This document shows, in pieces, positions 7,544 through 16,561 of a DNA stretch of 64,000 nt. The stretch lies in contig NZ_LT629781.1 of the NCBI RefSeq assembly GCF_900105685.1, positions 1,116,001 through 1,180,000 of the forward strand, in the 5' to 3' direction. This DNA comes from Verrucomicrobium sp. GAS474. GTDB taxonomy: Bacteria; Verrucomicrobiota; Verrucomicrobiia; Methylacidiphilales; GAS474. Within the stretch, counting starts at the first letter, position 1. Every line of letters begins with the position of its first letter. The notes below the pieces were generated by a model, which worked only from the letters and a program-made list of their open reading frames with translations, was not told where the DNA came from and ran no database searches. A program made the translations under genes and the position numbers.

Positions 7544-9723
7544 AACGCTCCTTTCCCGGCCTCGGCCTGGCGGGGGCTCTCGTGGCCCTCTTCCTCGCCC
7601 CGGCTCTCGCGCCGGGCGCATCGGCCTCGCCGGAGCGCGAAGGCCCGGCCTGGAAGGCCCAGGACGAGGGGGCCGTCGTCGACATCCAGTTGCCCAACGC
7701 GCCGATCAACGACATCCTCTCCACCTATGAGGCCTTGACCGGGAAAACGCTGGTGCGGGATGCGAACCTCTCCGGCCCGAATCTCACGATCACTTCGGGC
7801 AGGAAGCTCACGAAAGGCCAGGCGATCCGCCTCATTGAAAGTGCTCTCCTTCTCAACGGCTACGCGCTCGTTCCCGGAACGGACGGAACCGTGAAAGTCG
7901 TGAACGGCGGAGGCGGAAAATCCCCGCGCAGCGAGGGAATCCCCGTCCTCGCCTCCGCCTCCGACCTGCCCGAGGGGGATCAGGTCGTCAGTCTCTACCT
8001 CCCGCTCCGCTTCGTCACTCCCGCCGACGCCTCCGCCATCCTCCAGGCCCACCTCACGCCCCATTCCTACGGTGCGATCGTCCAGGTGGCCGGTGCCCAG
8101 GCCCTCGTCGTCACCGAGAGCAGCCCGGTTCTCCGCGAGATCCTGAAGCTGAAGGACCTGATCGATGTCCCGCCCATCGAGATCCCCCCGCCGAAACTGA
8201 CCAAGGAATTCGTCCCCCTCCGCCGGGCCGACGCCGAAAAGGTGGCCGACACGCTGAACAAGCTTCTCGAAGCCCAGAAAAAGGCGGCCTCCGCGGCCGG
8301 ATCCCCACCCGCGCAGGGCCAGCCCAATGCCGGCCTTCACGGCGGCAACCTCCTGGTCCTCGGCGATGTCCAGCTCGTCGCCGACGGGCGGACGAACCGC
8401 ATCCTGGTCATCACCCGCCCGGCCAACTTTCCTCTCATCAAGGAGCTCATCGAGCAGTTCGACCAGAGCGTCGAGATCGAAGCTCCCTACATCCGCTCCC
8501 TCAAGTACGTCTCCGCCCTCGATGTCCTGACTGTCCTGCAGCGGTTCCTCGTCGAGTCGAAGGACGAGGTCTCCGGCATCGCCGAGGCCGGGGGCAAGGC
8601 CGCCGGCGCCAAGCCGGTTCCCGGTCCGGCGAGCCGTCCCGGCTCCTCCCCCACCGGCATGCAGGAGCGTCTCGACGAGCAGGCGGACGAGCAGCCCCCG
8701 CAGGAAATCACCGTCGGAAAAACCCGCCTCATCGCCGACAACAAGACCAACACCCTCCTCGTCTTCGGCCCGCCGGACAGCGTCTCTCGCGCGCGCACGA
8801 TCATCGACAACCTCGACATCCGCCCGAGGCAGGTCTATCTCGCCACGGTCGTCGGCAAGCTCAGCCTCACGAATTCCTCCGAGTTGAGCGTCGATCTCCT
8901 GCAGAATTTTCACTCCCTTTCGGGCAACGTGGGCGCCGCCGCTTCGTCGCAAAACAGCACCCTCGCCGCCCGCTCCGATCCCCGGTCCCTCGCCGCGGCC
9001 CTCGCCTTCCCCGCCGGGACGGGGCTCGCTTTCTACGGCGCCGTCGGCAATACGCTCAACGCCTACGTCAAGGCGCTCGAAAGCACCGGCCGCTTCACCA
9101 TCCTCTCCCGTCCCTCCGTCTACACCGCGAACAACAAGAAGGCGTCGATCTCGTCCGGCCAGCAGGTGCCCATTCCGCAAAGCACCCTCAGCTCCCTCGA
9201 CTCGGCCACGGCCAACAACGTCGCGCAGTCCTCGACCATCGAGTACAAGGACGTCGAGCTCCTGCTCGAGGTGATCCCCCTCATCAATTCGGAGCGCGAG
9301 GTGACGCTCCGGATCTCCCAGCAGAACAGCACCATCTCCGGAAGCTCGACGATCTCGGGCAACACGGTCCCGATCATCTCGAAGGACGCCCTCGAGACGA
9401 CCGTGACGACGCCCAACCGGAGTACCGTCATCCTCGGCGGACTGATCAAGGACTCCGACCAGGCGAGCCGCTCGGGCGTCCCGCTGCTGAAGGACATCCC
9501 TTTCCTCGGCGCCCTCTTCCGCAGCGATACCAAGAACCGGGAGCGCGACGAGCTCGTCATCCTCATCCAGCCGACCGTCGTCGAGACCGACGAGGATCTG
9601 GCCCGCGCCCAGGCCGAGGAAAAAAGCCGCGCCACCCTCGGCGAGGCCGCTGAACGTTATGCCGCCAAGCCCGCCTCCGCCGTCACCGGCAAGTCGACCG
9701 CGCTCGAATCCCTCACCCATTGA
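7540..9723 (+). CDS. gspD: Type II secretion/type IV pilus-like secretin
   Basis: 727 residues. A signal peptide is followed by an N0-like domain (VVDIQLPNAPINDILSTYEALTGK), several N1/N2-type repeats (for example LRFVTPADASAILQAHL, FVPLRRADAEKVADTLNKLL, NRILVITRPANFPLIKELIE) and the C-terminal pore domain (from about residue 420) ending in the secretin signature VPLLKDIPFLGALFRS and DELVILIQPTVV. The family forms outer-membrane rings that release folded proteins or pili. Neighbours are a small periplasmic protein (overlapping) and an acetylesterase 12 bases downstream; no ATPase or inner-membrane platform gene is near, so those must be shared from elsewhere. The operon carries the local operator, which suggests substrate-controlled expression. 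Confidence 0.92.
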   Translation: MKRSFPGLGLAGALVALFLAPALAPGASASPEREGPAWKAQDEGAVVDIQLPNAPINDILSTYEALTGKTLVRDANLSGPNLTITSGRKLTKGQAIRLIESALLLNGYALVPGTDGTVKVVNGGGGKSPRSEGIPVLASASDLPEGDQVVSLYLPLRFVTPADASAILQAHLTPHSYGAIVQVAGAQALVVTESSPVLREILKLKDLIDVPPIEIPPPKLTKEFVPLRRADAEKVADTLNKLLEAQKKAASAAGSPPAQGQPNAGLHGGNLLVLGDVQLVADGRTNRILVITRPANFPLIKELIEQFDQSVEIEAPYIRSLKYVSALDVLTVLQRFLVESKDEVSGIAEAGGKAAGAKPVPGPASRPGSSPTGMQERLDEQADEQPPQEITVGKTRLIADNKTNTLLVFGPPDSVSRARTIIDNLDIRPRQVYLATVVGKLSLTNSSELSVDLLQNFHSLSGNVGAAASSQNSTLAARSDPRSLAAALAFPAGTGLAFYGAVGNTLNAYVKALESTGRFTILSRPSVYTANNKKASISSGQQVPIPQSTLSSLDSATANNVAQSSTIEYKDVELLLEVIPLINSEREVTLRISQQNSTISGSSTISGNTVPIISKDALETTVTTPNRSTVILGGLIKDSDQASRSGVPLLKDIPFLGALFRSDTKNRERDELVILIQPTVVETDEDLARAQAEEKSRATLGEAAERYAAKPASAVTGKSTALESLTH

Positions 9724-9735
9724 CCGACACCTCCC

Positions 9736-11484
9736 GTGATCTTTCTCTTCCGCCTTCTCCTCCTCGCCCTCCTGCCGCCCCTTGCCCCCGCCTTCGCCGA
9801 GGTGAGGATGCCCGCGCTCTTTGGCGATCACATGGTCCTCCAGCGCGGGGCGGACGTTCCCGTCTGGGGAACCGCCGAACCGGGCGAGGCCGTCACCGTC
9901 ACCGCCGGAGCGGGCCCTGCCGCCGTCACGGCGCGGGCGACGGCCGGGCCCGACGGGAAGTGGATCGCCACTCTCGACCGGCTTCCCGCCTCGGAGCAGC
10001 CGATCGACCTCGTCGTCGCGGGGGGAAACACCCTCGCCTTCCACGATGTCCTCGTCGGCGACGTCTGGGTCTGTTCCGGCCAATCGAACATGGAATTCGG
10101 CATCACCATGACCCCCGTGCCCGCCGACCTGGCTCCCGCCGCCGATCCCGGACTCCGCCTCTTCTCCGTTCCGAAACGGGTTTCTCCCCAGGTCGAGAGA
10201 GAGATCGGCCCGGCCCCGCCGAACTTCCCCCTCCTGGCGACGTGGCAGGTCTGCACGCCCGAAACACTGGGAAAGACAGGGGAGTGGGGGGGATTCTCGG
10301 CCATCGGCTACTACTTCGGACGGGAACTCCGCGCCTTCACCAGGCAGCCCGTCGGCATCATCGGGACCTATTGGGGCGGGACCCGCATTCAAGCGTGGAC
10401 CAGCCTCGAGATGCTCCAGTCGCTGCCCGAGAAGGCGGGCGCGGCCAAGGCGGGCGCGAACTTCCGGGACAACTACGCCCAGATCAAGGAGGCCTACGAG
10501 ACCGTCGCCCTTCCCGAGTACAAGGCGGCACTTGAAAAATGGACCCAGGAGAACAAGGCGGCCCTCGACGCCTATCCCGAAACGATGCGGCAGTGGCAGG
10601 CCGCGGCGAAGGAGGCCTCCGCCAAGGGGGAACCCGCCCCGCCCCGCCCGATCGAGCCCAAGCCCCCGAAGCCGCCGCGCGACATGGCCCATGACAACAG
10701 CAATTCGAGCGCCCTCTTCAACGGCATGATCGCCCCGCTGATCCCCTGCGCGATCAAGGGGGTCCTCTGGTACCAGGGCGAATCGAACAGCGACGAACCC
10801 CTTCTCTACCGCGTCGAGCTTCCCGCCTTGATCCGCGACTGGCGCGCCCGCTGGGGCGGGGGGGATTTCCCGTTCCTCGTGGTCCAGCTCCCGAACTTCG
10901 ACGCCCGTCCCGCCCAGCCTGCCGACGCGAACTGGGCCGTGATGCGCGAGTCCCAGGCCCATGCCGCCGCCATCCTTCCCTCCGTCGGCTGCGTCGTCAC
11001 CATCGACGTGGGGGACGCGCGGAACCTCCATCCGGGAGACAAGGCCGACGTGGGGAGGCGGGCCGCCGGTCTGGCCCGTCACGTGGCTTACGGGGAGCCG
11101 GAAGGGCCGTACACCGGCCCAGTTTACAGGAATGCGAACGTCGAAGGGAGCGCCATCCGGATCGGGTTCGACAAGGCGAGTCTCGGTGCCGGCCTCGCCC
11201 TCGCCAACCCGCCCGCTCCCTTCTACGCCGCCCAGCGGCAGGCGCCTCCCGCGGTACCGCCGACGGTGCTCAAGGGATTCTCCATCGCGGGTGACGACAA
11301 CCGGTTCGTGGAAGCCTCCGCGAGGATCGACGGCGATACGGTCGTCGTCTCGTCCGACGGCGTTCCGGTTCCCGTCGCGGTCCGCTACGCCTGGGCCAAC
11401 AGTCCGGAGTGCAATCTTTACAACAAGGAGGGTTACCCCGCCGCCCCGTTCCGCACCGACGCGCTCCCGCTTCCCGGCAAATGA
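9736..11484 (+). CDS. Exported sialate O-acetylesterase-like (SASA family) enzyme
   Basis: 582 residues from a GTG start that places a signal peptide first (MIFLFRLLLLALLPPLAPAFA). An N-terminal beta domain (RMPALFGDHMVLQRG, VPVWGTAEPGE) precedes the SGNH-type hydrolase. The nucleophile motif SGQSNMEF lies near residue 116, VLWYQGESNSDE near 345, and the Asp-His pair in DVGDARNLHPGDK near 426. These are the hallmarks of the SASA/DUF303 family, which removes acetyl groups from sugars such as sialic acid or from acetylated xylan; the true substrate cannot be told. It sits in an operon with the secretin, so it may be a secreted substrate or a periplasmic partner. A Lys/Glu/Pro-rich insert lies at about residues 260-315. 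Confidence 0.9.
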   Translation: MIFLFRLLLLALLPPLAPAFAEVRMPALFGDHMVLQRGADVPVWGTAEPGEAVTVTAGAGPAAVTARATAGPDGKWIATLDRLPASEQPIDLVVAGGNTLAFHDVLVGDVWVCSGQSNMEFGITMTPVPADLAPAADPGLRLFSVPKRVSPQVEREIGPAPPNFPLLATWQVCTPETLGKTGEWGGFSAIGYYFGRELRAFTRQPVGIIGTYWGGTRIQAWTSLEMLQSLPEKAGAAKAGANFRDNYAQIKEAYETVALPEYKAALEKWTQENKAALDAYPETMRQWQAAAKEASAKGEPAPPRPIEPKPPKPPRDMAHDNSNSSALFNGMIAPLIPCAIKGVLWYQGESNSDEPLLYRVELPALIRDWRARWGGGDFPFLVVQLPNFDARPAQPADANWAVMRESQAHAAAILPSVGCVVTIDVGDARNLHPGDKADVGRRAAGLARHVAYGEPEGPYTGPVYRNANVEGSAIRIGFDKASLGAGLALANPPAPFYAAQRQAPPAVPPTVLKGFSIAGDDNRFVEASARIDGDTVVVSSDGVPVPVAVRYAWANSPECNLYNKEGYPAAPFRTDALPLPGK

Positions 11485-11495
11485 CCGCGGCGCGC

Positions 11496-11525
11496 GGTTC
11501 GGTTGTTTTCCGGGGAGAACCTTTT
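11496..11525 (+). terminator. Possible terminator between convergent operons
   Basis: GGTTC (11496-11500) pairs with GAACC (11517-11521) and is followed by TTTT. The stem is short. It lies between the acetylesterase stop and the end of the convergent minus-strand gene. Confidence 0.35.
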
Positions 11526-13572
11526 AGAGGCTTTCATCGATGGCGGTCCAGTGTCCCTCCGATCGCGTGCCGCTCCAGACGCGGCCGTCGGAAGTGCGGA
11601 GCCCCTCGAAGGAGGCCTCGCGCCATTCCGGGGGGCAGGCCGCGCCGAATCGGGGGGTGCCGAAGAAATCGCTGACCAGGGCGTCCTGGATCGCCTGGAG
11701 GTAGAGGCCGTGGCTGGTGATGAAGTAGGGCTTGTGCGCCGAGGCGCATTCGTAGATCTGAATCCACTCGGGGTCGATGTTGAGGTCGGACGCCGCGAGC
11801 CGGAGATCGGAAAGGAAACCCGCGCCATCGCCCGCGTGGACGGCGGCCAGGCCGCACGCGTTGACCGTCCATCCCTGCGAGGAGCGGGTGCCGAGGCCGA
11901 CGCAAAGATCGCGCCGCCTCCGGGCCGCGATCCGAGTCGGGCCGTCGACCTCGCCGAGGGGAAGGCAGAAGAGGGGATTCAATTGGACGGGATGCTTCTG
12001 GCGTCCCAGGTGGCTCGCGGCGTCGATGCCCTCCCGCGTGGCGTAGAGCCCGGTGGCGGGATCGAGCAAGCGCGCGAAGGGGAGCCCGTCGGCCAGGATG
12101 CGGCGCCAAAGCCGGATTTCCCCGTCCTCGACTCGAAGGCAGGCGGCGAGGCGCAAGGCGGCCTGGAGCGTGTAGCGGGCGCTGAAGAGGGAGCAGAGGT
12201 AATTCCCTCCGCCCGCGTGATCGAGCTCGTCCTGCCCCATGGAGGGGGTGACGCGGAGATCCCACAGGCCGTCTCCGGCAAGGCGCAGAGCCGAGGCATA
12301 GAAGCGGGCCGATTCCCGCACCACCTCCCAGGCGACCTGCCGGGACCACGCCGGGTCATTCAGGTGAAGCGCGGTTTCGTACGCCATGCGGGCCGGGTAG
12401 GCGGCGTTGTGGATTTCGTATTGGTAGGCGTTGGGGGAGCCGTCGGCCAGGATGCGGGAGGTCTCCCCGATCGGGTATTCCCAGGCCCACATCGCGCCCT
12501 CCGCGCCGTAGATGCGGCGGGTCGCCTCCTGCATCGAGGGAAGGGTGCGGGCGTAGAATTCGACCCAGGCCCGGGCGATGTCGAGGTGGCCGAGGCGGAG
12601 CAGGGCGGGATGGACGTAGGAGAGATCCTGCGGGAAGCCGTACGGCCACGCCGCGCCGGTCCAACCCATCGGAGGGGCGGGAGCGCGGAGGTCGGGGCCG
12701 TAGGAGGAGAGGAGGTAAAAGTGGGAGCGGGCCCAAAGGGCCTGGGCATCGGGATCGGGGACGCGGAGACGCCCGGCTCCCCACCGCTTCAGCCAATGAC
12801 GGGCCGCCTCGGCCCGCCGTTGCTCGGGATCGATCGCGAAGAGCGTCTCCTGCAATGAAGCTCCCCGGTCGACGCCCGCGGCTCCCAGGACGAGGAGGTG
12901 GCGTCCCTTGCGGGAGGAAAAATGAATGCCGACGCCCCGGGAATCGGCCGCCAGGGAAGCGGTCCCCTCGAGATCGAAGAGGCGGAGCGCCACATGGCTC
13001 CGCGCCGTTCCGACCTCAAGCCGGAGGAGATGGAAGTGACTCGCTTCCTCGAGGTGGCGGGCGCTCCCCGAGAGGGGTCCGGCATAGCCGCGCTTCTGCT
13101 CCAGGAGCGGTTCGAAGCGGAGGGAGGGAAATCCGGCGGGAAAATCGTAATCGATCTCGATCGTCAGGAGGTCGGGCTGGCCGGGATCGAAATAGGAGCG
13201 GAGGGTATGGCTTCCCTGGGGTCCCTCGGCATGCGTCGTGAGGCATCCGTCGAGGAGGGAGAGAATCTGTTCGTAGCGCCGGGGGACGGCGGGAGGATTT
13301 CCGGCCCATCCCAGCCAGCCGAGGTGAAGCCAGGCATCGAGGCCGAAGGGTCCTCGATGCCAATAGTCCGCGTGGCTCCAGACGGTCAGCTGCCCGTTCG
13401 GCCTGTCGGGGGGGGCGTCGCCCGGGGAGTCCATCAATCCCCAGGCATTCCAGCAGGCTCCGGAACGGCCGCTCCCTTGATAAAGCGGGAGCCTCTTTTC
13501 CCCCGGGGCGGGCCACGTCGTGCGGCGGATGTCCCCCGCCCGGATGGCGTCGTCCCGATGCGACGTTTCCAT
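11524..13572 (-). CDS. GH65-like (alpha/alpha)6-barrel glycosidase or phosphorylase, divergent
   Basis: 682 residues without a signal peptide, so probably cytoplasmic. An N-terminal beta-sandwich part leads into an (alpha/alpha)6 barrel. The barrel matches, motif by motif, the clearer GH65 protein at 36710-38836: WPYGFPQDLSYVHPALLRLG stands for the family's FWD.D...P stretch, YEIHNAAYPARMAYETALH for the His-rich helix, and SMGQDELDHAGGGNY near residue 445 for the DE(F/Y) catalytic Glu motif. The family hydrolyses or phosphorolyses alpha-glucosides such as maltose, kojibiose or trehalose; related six-hairpin families (GH95, GH63) are alternatives. The stop of the upstream PEP-CTERM gene is only 9 bases away, so the two are one operon. 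Confidence 0.65.
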   Translation of the reverse strand: METSHRDDAIRAGDIRRTTWPAPGEKRLPLYQGSGRSGACWNAWGLMDSPGDAPPDRPNGQLTVWSHADYWHRGPFGLDAWLHLGWLGWAGNPPAVPRRYEQILSLLDGCLTTHAEGPQGSHTLRSYFDPGQPDLLTIEIDYDFPAGFPSLRFEPLLEQKRGYAGPLSGSARHLEEASHFHLLRLEVGTARSHVALRLFDLEGTASLAADSRGVGIHFSSRKGRHLLVLGAAGVDRGASLQETLFAIDPEQRRAEAARHWLKRWGAGRLRVPDPDAQALWARSHFYLLSSYGPDLRAPAPPMGWTGAAWPYGFPQDLSYVHPALLRLGHLDIARAWVEFYARTLPSMQEATRRIYGAEGAMWAWEYPIGETSRILADGSPNAYQYEIHNAAYPARMAYETALHLNDPAWSRQVAWEVVRESARFYASALRLAGDGLWDLRVTPSMGQDELDHAGGGNYLCSLFSARYTLQAALRLAACLRVEDGEIRLWRRILADGLPFARLLDPATGLYATREGIDAASHLGRQKHPVQLNPLFCLPLGEVDGPTRIAARRRRDLCVGLGTRSSQGWTVNACGLAAVHAGDGAGFLSDLRLAASDLNIDPEWIQIYECASAHKPYFITSHGLYLQAIQDALVSDFFGTPRFGAACPPEWREASFEGLRTSDGRVWSGTRSEGHWTAIDESL

Positions 13573-13581
13573 GAACGACGC

Positions 13582-16341
13582 TTAAGCCGTCCGGACCGCG
13601 GCGCGGCGGCGGGCGGCGAGAAGGACGCCGCCGCCGAGGACGAGGAGCCAGAGAAGCGAGGGCTCGGGAACGGCGACCAGGGTCACCAGGAGGTCGGCGT
13701 TGTTGAGGCCGGCGAGCGAAAGCGAGTAGATGTCGCCGTCGGTCGAGTAGAGCAGCATGTTGGAGAGCGAGCCGCTTTCGAGCGTGAAGCCGTTGGTGAT
13801 GAGCCAGGTCTGGCCGACCGTCGGGGTGTAGCCGGTGCCGAGGGTGAGCCGGATCGTGCCGCCGTTGAGGGTGAGGGTATTCGTACCCGAGGCGGCGGCG
13901 ACGATCTGGTCGAAGGTCGTCGCGCTGGAGAGATCGACGGCAAAGGTCGATCCGACGTTGAAGGTGAGGTTGTTCACGTTGGAGCCGAGGGTGAGGGTCC
14001 CGGCCTGGGTCGCCCCGGTCGGGTCGCCCGCGCCGATCAGGCCGCCGCTGTTCACCGTCACGGTGTTGTTCGCGCCGGTGCCGCCGCCGAGGTTGAGCTG
14101 GTTGGCGTTGGAGGCGGTGGCAAACTGGAGGGTGCCGGTGCCGGTGAGGGCCGTCACCTGCGCGGTGATCCCGGCGGCGACGGTGGCGTAGCCGCCGTTG
14201 TCGATGCGGAGGGCGGCGGCGGAGTTGAGGGCGCCGGAGCTGGCGATGACGGCGTTCCCCTGGACGAGGGTGTAGCCGCCGTAGGTGTTCGTGCCGCTGA
14301 GGGTCACGCCGCCGGTGTTCGCCGTCGTGCCGCTGGCCGCGACGATGAGGCCGACCTTGCTCTGGTCGGTGATCGTGTTGGCGATCGTGGAGGCGATCGT
14401 CAGTCCGTTCACGCCGGTGCCGCCGCCGGAGACGATCAGGGCGGCGTTTCCGGTGTTGATCGTGCCGCCGGTGATGGTGGTGGAGTTGTTCCCGGCGTTG
14501 AAGAGGGCGCCGCTCGTGATGTTGAGGGTCGACCCGAAGCCGATCGTGACCGTTTCGCTGTTGCCGATGCGGAGGGCGTTGATCGTCTCGTCCGCGGTGA
14601 CGGTCGCGCTCGAGGTGAGGTTGACGTTGTAGGTCGAGGTGCCGAGGCCGTTGAAGAGGGCCGACGTATTGGCATTGTAGTAATCCCCGGTGGAGGCCGT
14701 CCCGACGCCGGTCCCGACGGTGAGGGTGCGGAAGCCGCCCGCCGTGGTGTAGGTGACGAGTTCCTGGCCGACCCACGCGGTGAGATCGGTGTTCTGGAAG
14801 CCGGAGGAGGACCAGGCCGAGCCGACTGGCGTGCCGCTCGCCCAAGGGACGATGCTGGTGGCGAGCCCGGAGGAGGCGCCGCCTCCGGAGAGGGACGCGA
14901 GGATATTCGCGTCGTTGGCGACGAGGATGTTGTTGCCGCCGCCGAGGGTCATGTTGGTGTAGGCGCTGCCCAAGAGGTTCACCGTGGCGTCGTTCTGGCG
15001 GACGAGGGAGGCGAGCGTGAGGGTGTTGGGGGCGTTGTAGGTGTAATTGCCGATCACGTTGCGCCCGTCGCCCAGGGTGACGACGCCGAGGGATTGGGCG
15101 TATTTGGAGCTGGTGCCGAGCGCGCCTCCGTAGAGGGCGATGGGCGCGGTGCTTTCGATGATGTTGGTCGAATTGATGGTCTGAGAGAGCTCGAGGACCG
15201 AGCCCCGTCCGTAGACGGAATAGGAAACAGGCGTGGCGGTGCCGGAGGAGATGTCGGTGACGCCGACGCCGCTCGTGGTGTTGAGGAGGCGAAGAATGCC
15301 GCCGTTGATCGTGACCGAGCCGGTGACGGTGGCGACCTGGGCCGTCGTCCCCGGGTTGATGATCGCGGTGCCGCCGCCGGTCTTGGTGAGGTTGTGGATG
15401 CCGGTCATCCCGGCCGAGAAGGAGAGAATGTCGATGCTCGCGGCATTGCCGAGCGGGCTCATGCCCGAATCGACCGCGAAGGTGACGTCGCCGTTGCTGC
15501 CCGAACCCGCGAAATTCATCGTGAAGTAGCGGCTTCCCGAGCCAATGGTCAAGCCGCGGCTGACGCCGGTTCCGCCCATGGCGACGCTGATCGTCGGGGT
15601 GGCGGAGGCGAAGGTCCAGGTGAGGTTGCTGTTGGGGACGAAGCCGACGTCGGCGGGATCGGCACTGTTGTAGGTGAAGTTGCCGGGGAGGGTCCGGTTC
15701 GCCGTGATGAGGATTTTCCAGGAGTCGTTCAGGGCGTTGAAGGCGACGCTCGCATTGGTCCCGGCGGCGGTCGTCGCGCCGTTGACGGTGAAGGTGCCGC
15801 CCACCTTGTCGATGGCCGTGATGACGTCGAGGGCGGTGTAGGAGCCGGTGTTGCTGGCACCCGTGGTCGCGGTGCTCAGCGTGACGGTGGTGCCGCTGAT
15901 CGCGGTGATGGTCGTCCCCGACGCGATGCCGGTGCCGGTGATCACCTGGCCGACGGCCATGCCGGTGGTGGAGGTCAGGGCGATGCTTGTCGTCCCCGTC
16001 GTGAAGGCCGAGGCGACGGTGGTGGCGGTCGAGAAGGCGCTGGTCCCGCTGCCGACCGTCTGCCCCACGGCCATGTTGTTCAGGGCGGTCGCCGAGGCGG
16101 TGATCGTGGTGGCCCCGAGCGCGAAGGTGAGGGTCTGCGTGGTCGCCCCCGTGCTCGCCCATCCGGCGGTGCCGAAGGTGTCGTTGATGGCGCCCCCTTG
16201 CCAGTTGGTGGTCGTCTCGTAATTGGTGTTGTTGGCGGTGCCGATCCATTGGGACCAAGCAGGAAGGCCGCTTCCGAGGCAAAGGGCCAGGGTGGCGAAC
16301 GAAAGAAGGTGAGTGCGGCGCAGGGGGCGAGAGATGGACAT
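13582..16341 (-). CDS. PEP-CTERM surface protein with autotransporter-type beta-strand repeats
   Basis: 919 residues from the ATG at 16341. Two in-frame ATGs upstream (16356, 16371) are less likely because they overlap the candidate operator and spoil the signal peptide (RTHLLSFATLALCLGSGLPAWS). The body is an extremely Gly/Thr/Ala/Asn-rich beta solenoid with autotransporter-associated repeat signatures (VTLSGTNTYGGYTLVQGNAV). The C-terminus has a PEP-CTERM sorting signal: VPEPS, a hydrophobic helix and a basic RRR tail. Such proteins are processed by an exosortase, which is not in this window. It shares an operon with the GH65-like gene. A surface adhesin or glycan-binding scaffold is a likely but unproven role. 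Confidence 0.85.
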   Translation of the reverse strand: MSISRPLRRTHLLSFATLALCLGSGLPAWSQWIGTANNTNYETTTNWQGGAINDTFGTAGWASTGATTQTLTFALGATTITASATALNNMAVGQTVGSGTSAFSTATTVASAFTTGTTSIALTSTTGMAVGQVITGTGIASGTTITAISGTTVTLSTATTGASNTGSYTALDVITAIDKVGGTFTVNGATTAAGTNASVAFNALNDSWKILITANRTLPGNFTYNSADPADVGFVPNSNLTWTFASATPTISVAMGGTGVSRGLTIGSGSRYFTMNFAGSGSNGDVTFAVDSGMSPLGNAASIDILSFSAGMTGIHNLTKTGGGTAIINPGTTAQVATVTGSVTINGGILRLLNTTSGVGVTDISSGTATPVSYSVYGRGSVLELSQTINSTNIIESTAPIALYGGALGTSSKYAQSLGVVTLGDGRNVIGNYTYNAPNTLTLASLVRQNDATVNLLGSAYTNMTLGGGNNILVANDANILASLSGGGASSGLATSIVPWASGTPVGSAWSSSGFQNTDLTAWVGQELVTYTTAGGFRTLTVGTGVGTASTGDYYNANTSALFNGLGTSTYNVNLTSSATVTADETINALRIGNSETVTIGFGSTLNITSGALFNAGNNSTTITGGTINTGNAALIVSGGGTGVNGLTIASTIANTITDQSKVGLIVAASGTTANTGGVTLSGTNTYGGYTLVQGNAVIASSGALNSAAALRIDNGGYATVAAGITAQVTALTGTGTLQFATASNANQLNLGGGTGANNTVTVNSGGLIGAGDPTGATQAGTLTLGSNVNNLTFNVGSTFAVDLSSATTFDQIVAAASGTNTLTLNGGTIRLTLGTGYTPTVGQTWLITNGFTLESGSLSNMLLYSTDGDIYSLSLAGLNNADLLVTLVAVPEPSLLWLLVLGGGVLLAARRRAAVRTA

Positions 16342-16356
16342 GCTTGTTCCGTTCAT

Positions 16357-16372
16357 TCTGCTTATACTCATT
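16357..16372. promoter_or_regulatory. Candidate operator, shared palindrome copy 5
   Basis: TCTGCTTATACTCATT has a perfect left half and matches 12 of 16 consensus positions. It lies 16 bases upstream of the chosen start of the PEP-CTERM gene. Confidence 0.4.
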
Positions 16373-16399
16373 AAATCACATTCGCATTTTTCAGTTCTT

Positions 16400-16427
16400 T
16401 TGCAAGTACATTATGAGTAAGTACAAT
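16400..16427 (+). promoter_or_regulatory. Possible promoter of the CBM9/heparinase operon
   Basis: TTGCAA (16400-16405) and TACAAT (16422-16427) are spaced by 16 bases and point to the plus-strand operon. Downstream lie a weak operator-like site (16440-16455) and a clear palindrome (16537-16548). Assignment is by eye only. Confidence 0.3.
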
Positions 16428-16534
16428 GTTTTATAATTTACTTATAATAAGCATTTTATGATCTATTAAAGAGAGAAATAAGCGAGGAATGCCTATTTTT
16501 CCACGATTTTCCGAAGAGCTTGTCTTTTGAAGAA

Positions 16535-16550
16535 AATGCATATATGCAGA
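16535..16550. promoter_or_regulatory. Candidate operator, shared palindrome copy 6
   Basis: The core TGCATATATGCA (16537-16548) is a perfect 12-base palindrome; the 16-base site matches 12 consensus positions. It ends 11 bases before the start of the CBM9-like gene. Confidence 0.5.
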
Positions 16551-16561
16551 TAGGCGAACCG

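Noticed and set aside
12898-16374. 1158-codon plus-strand frame across two minus-strand genes
   Set aside because: It runs through both the GH65-like and PEP-CTERM genes without regard to their borders and has low-complexity GAED composition; a shadow frame.
16440-16455. Additional operator-like site with TAAGCA
   Set aside because: Only 10 of 16 positions match and the DNA is AT rich; kept out of the site list.
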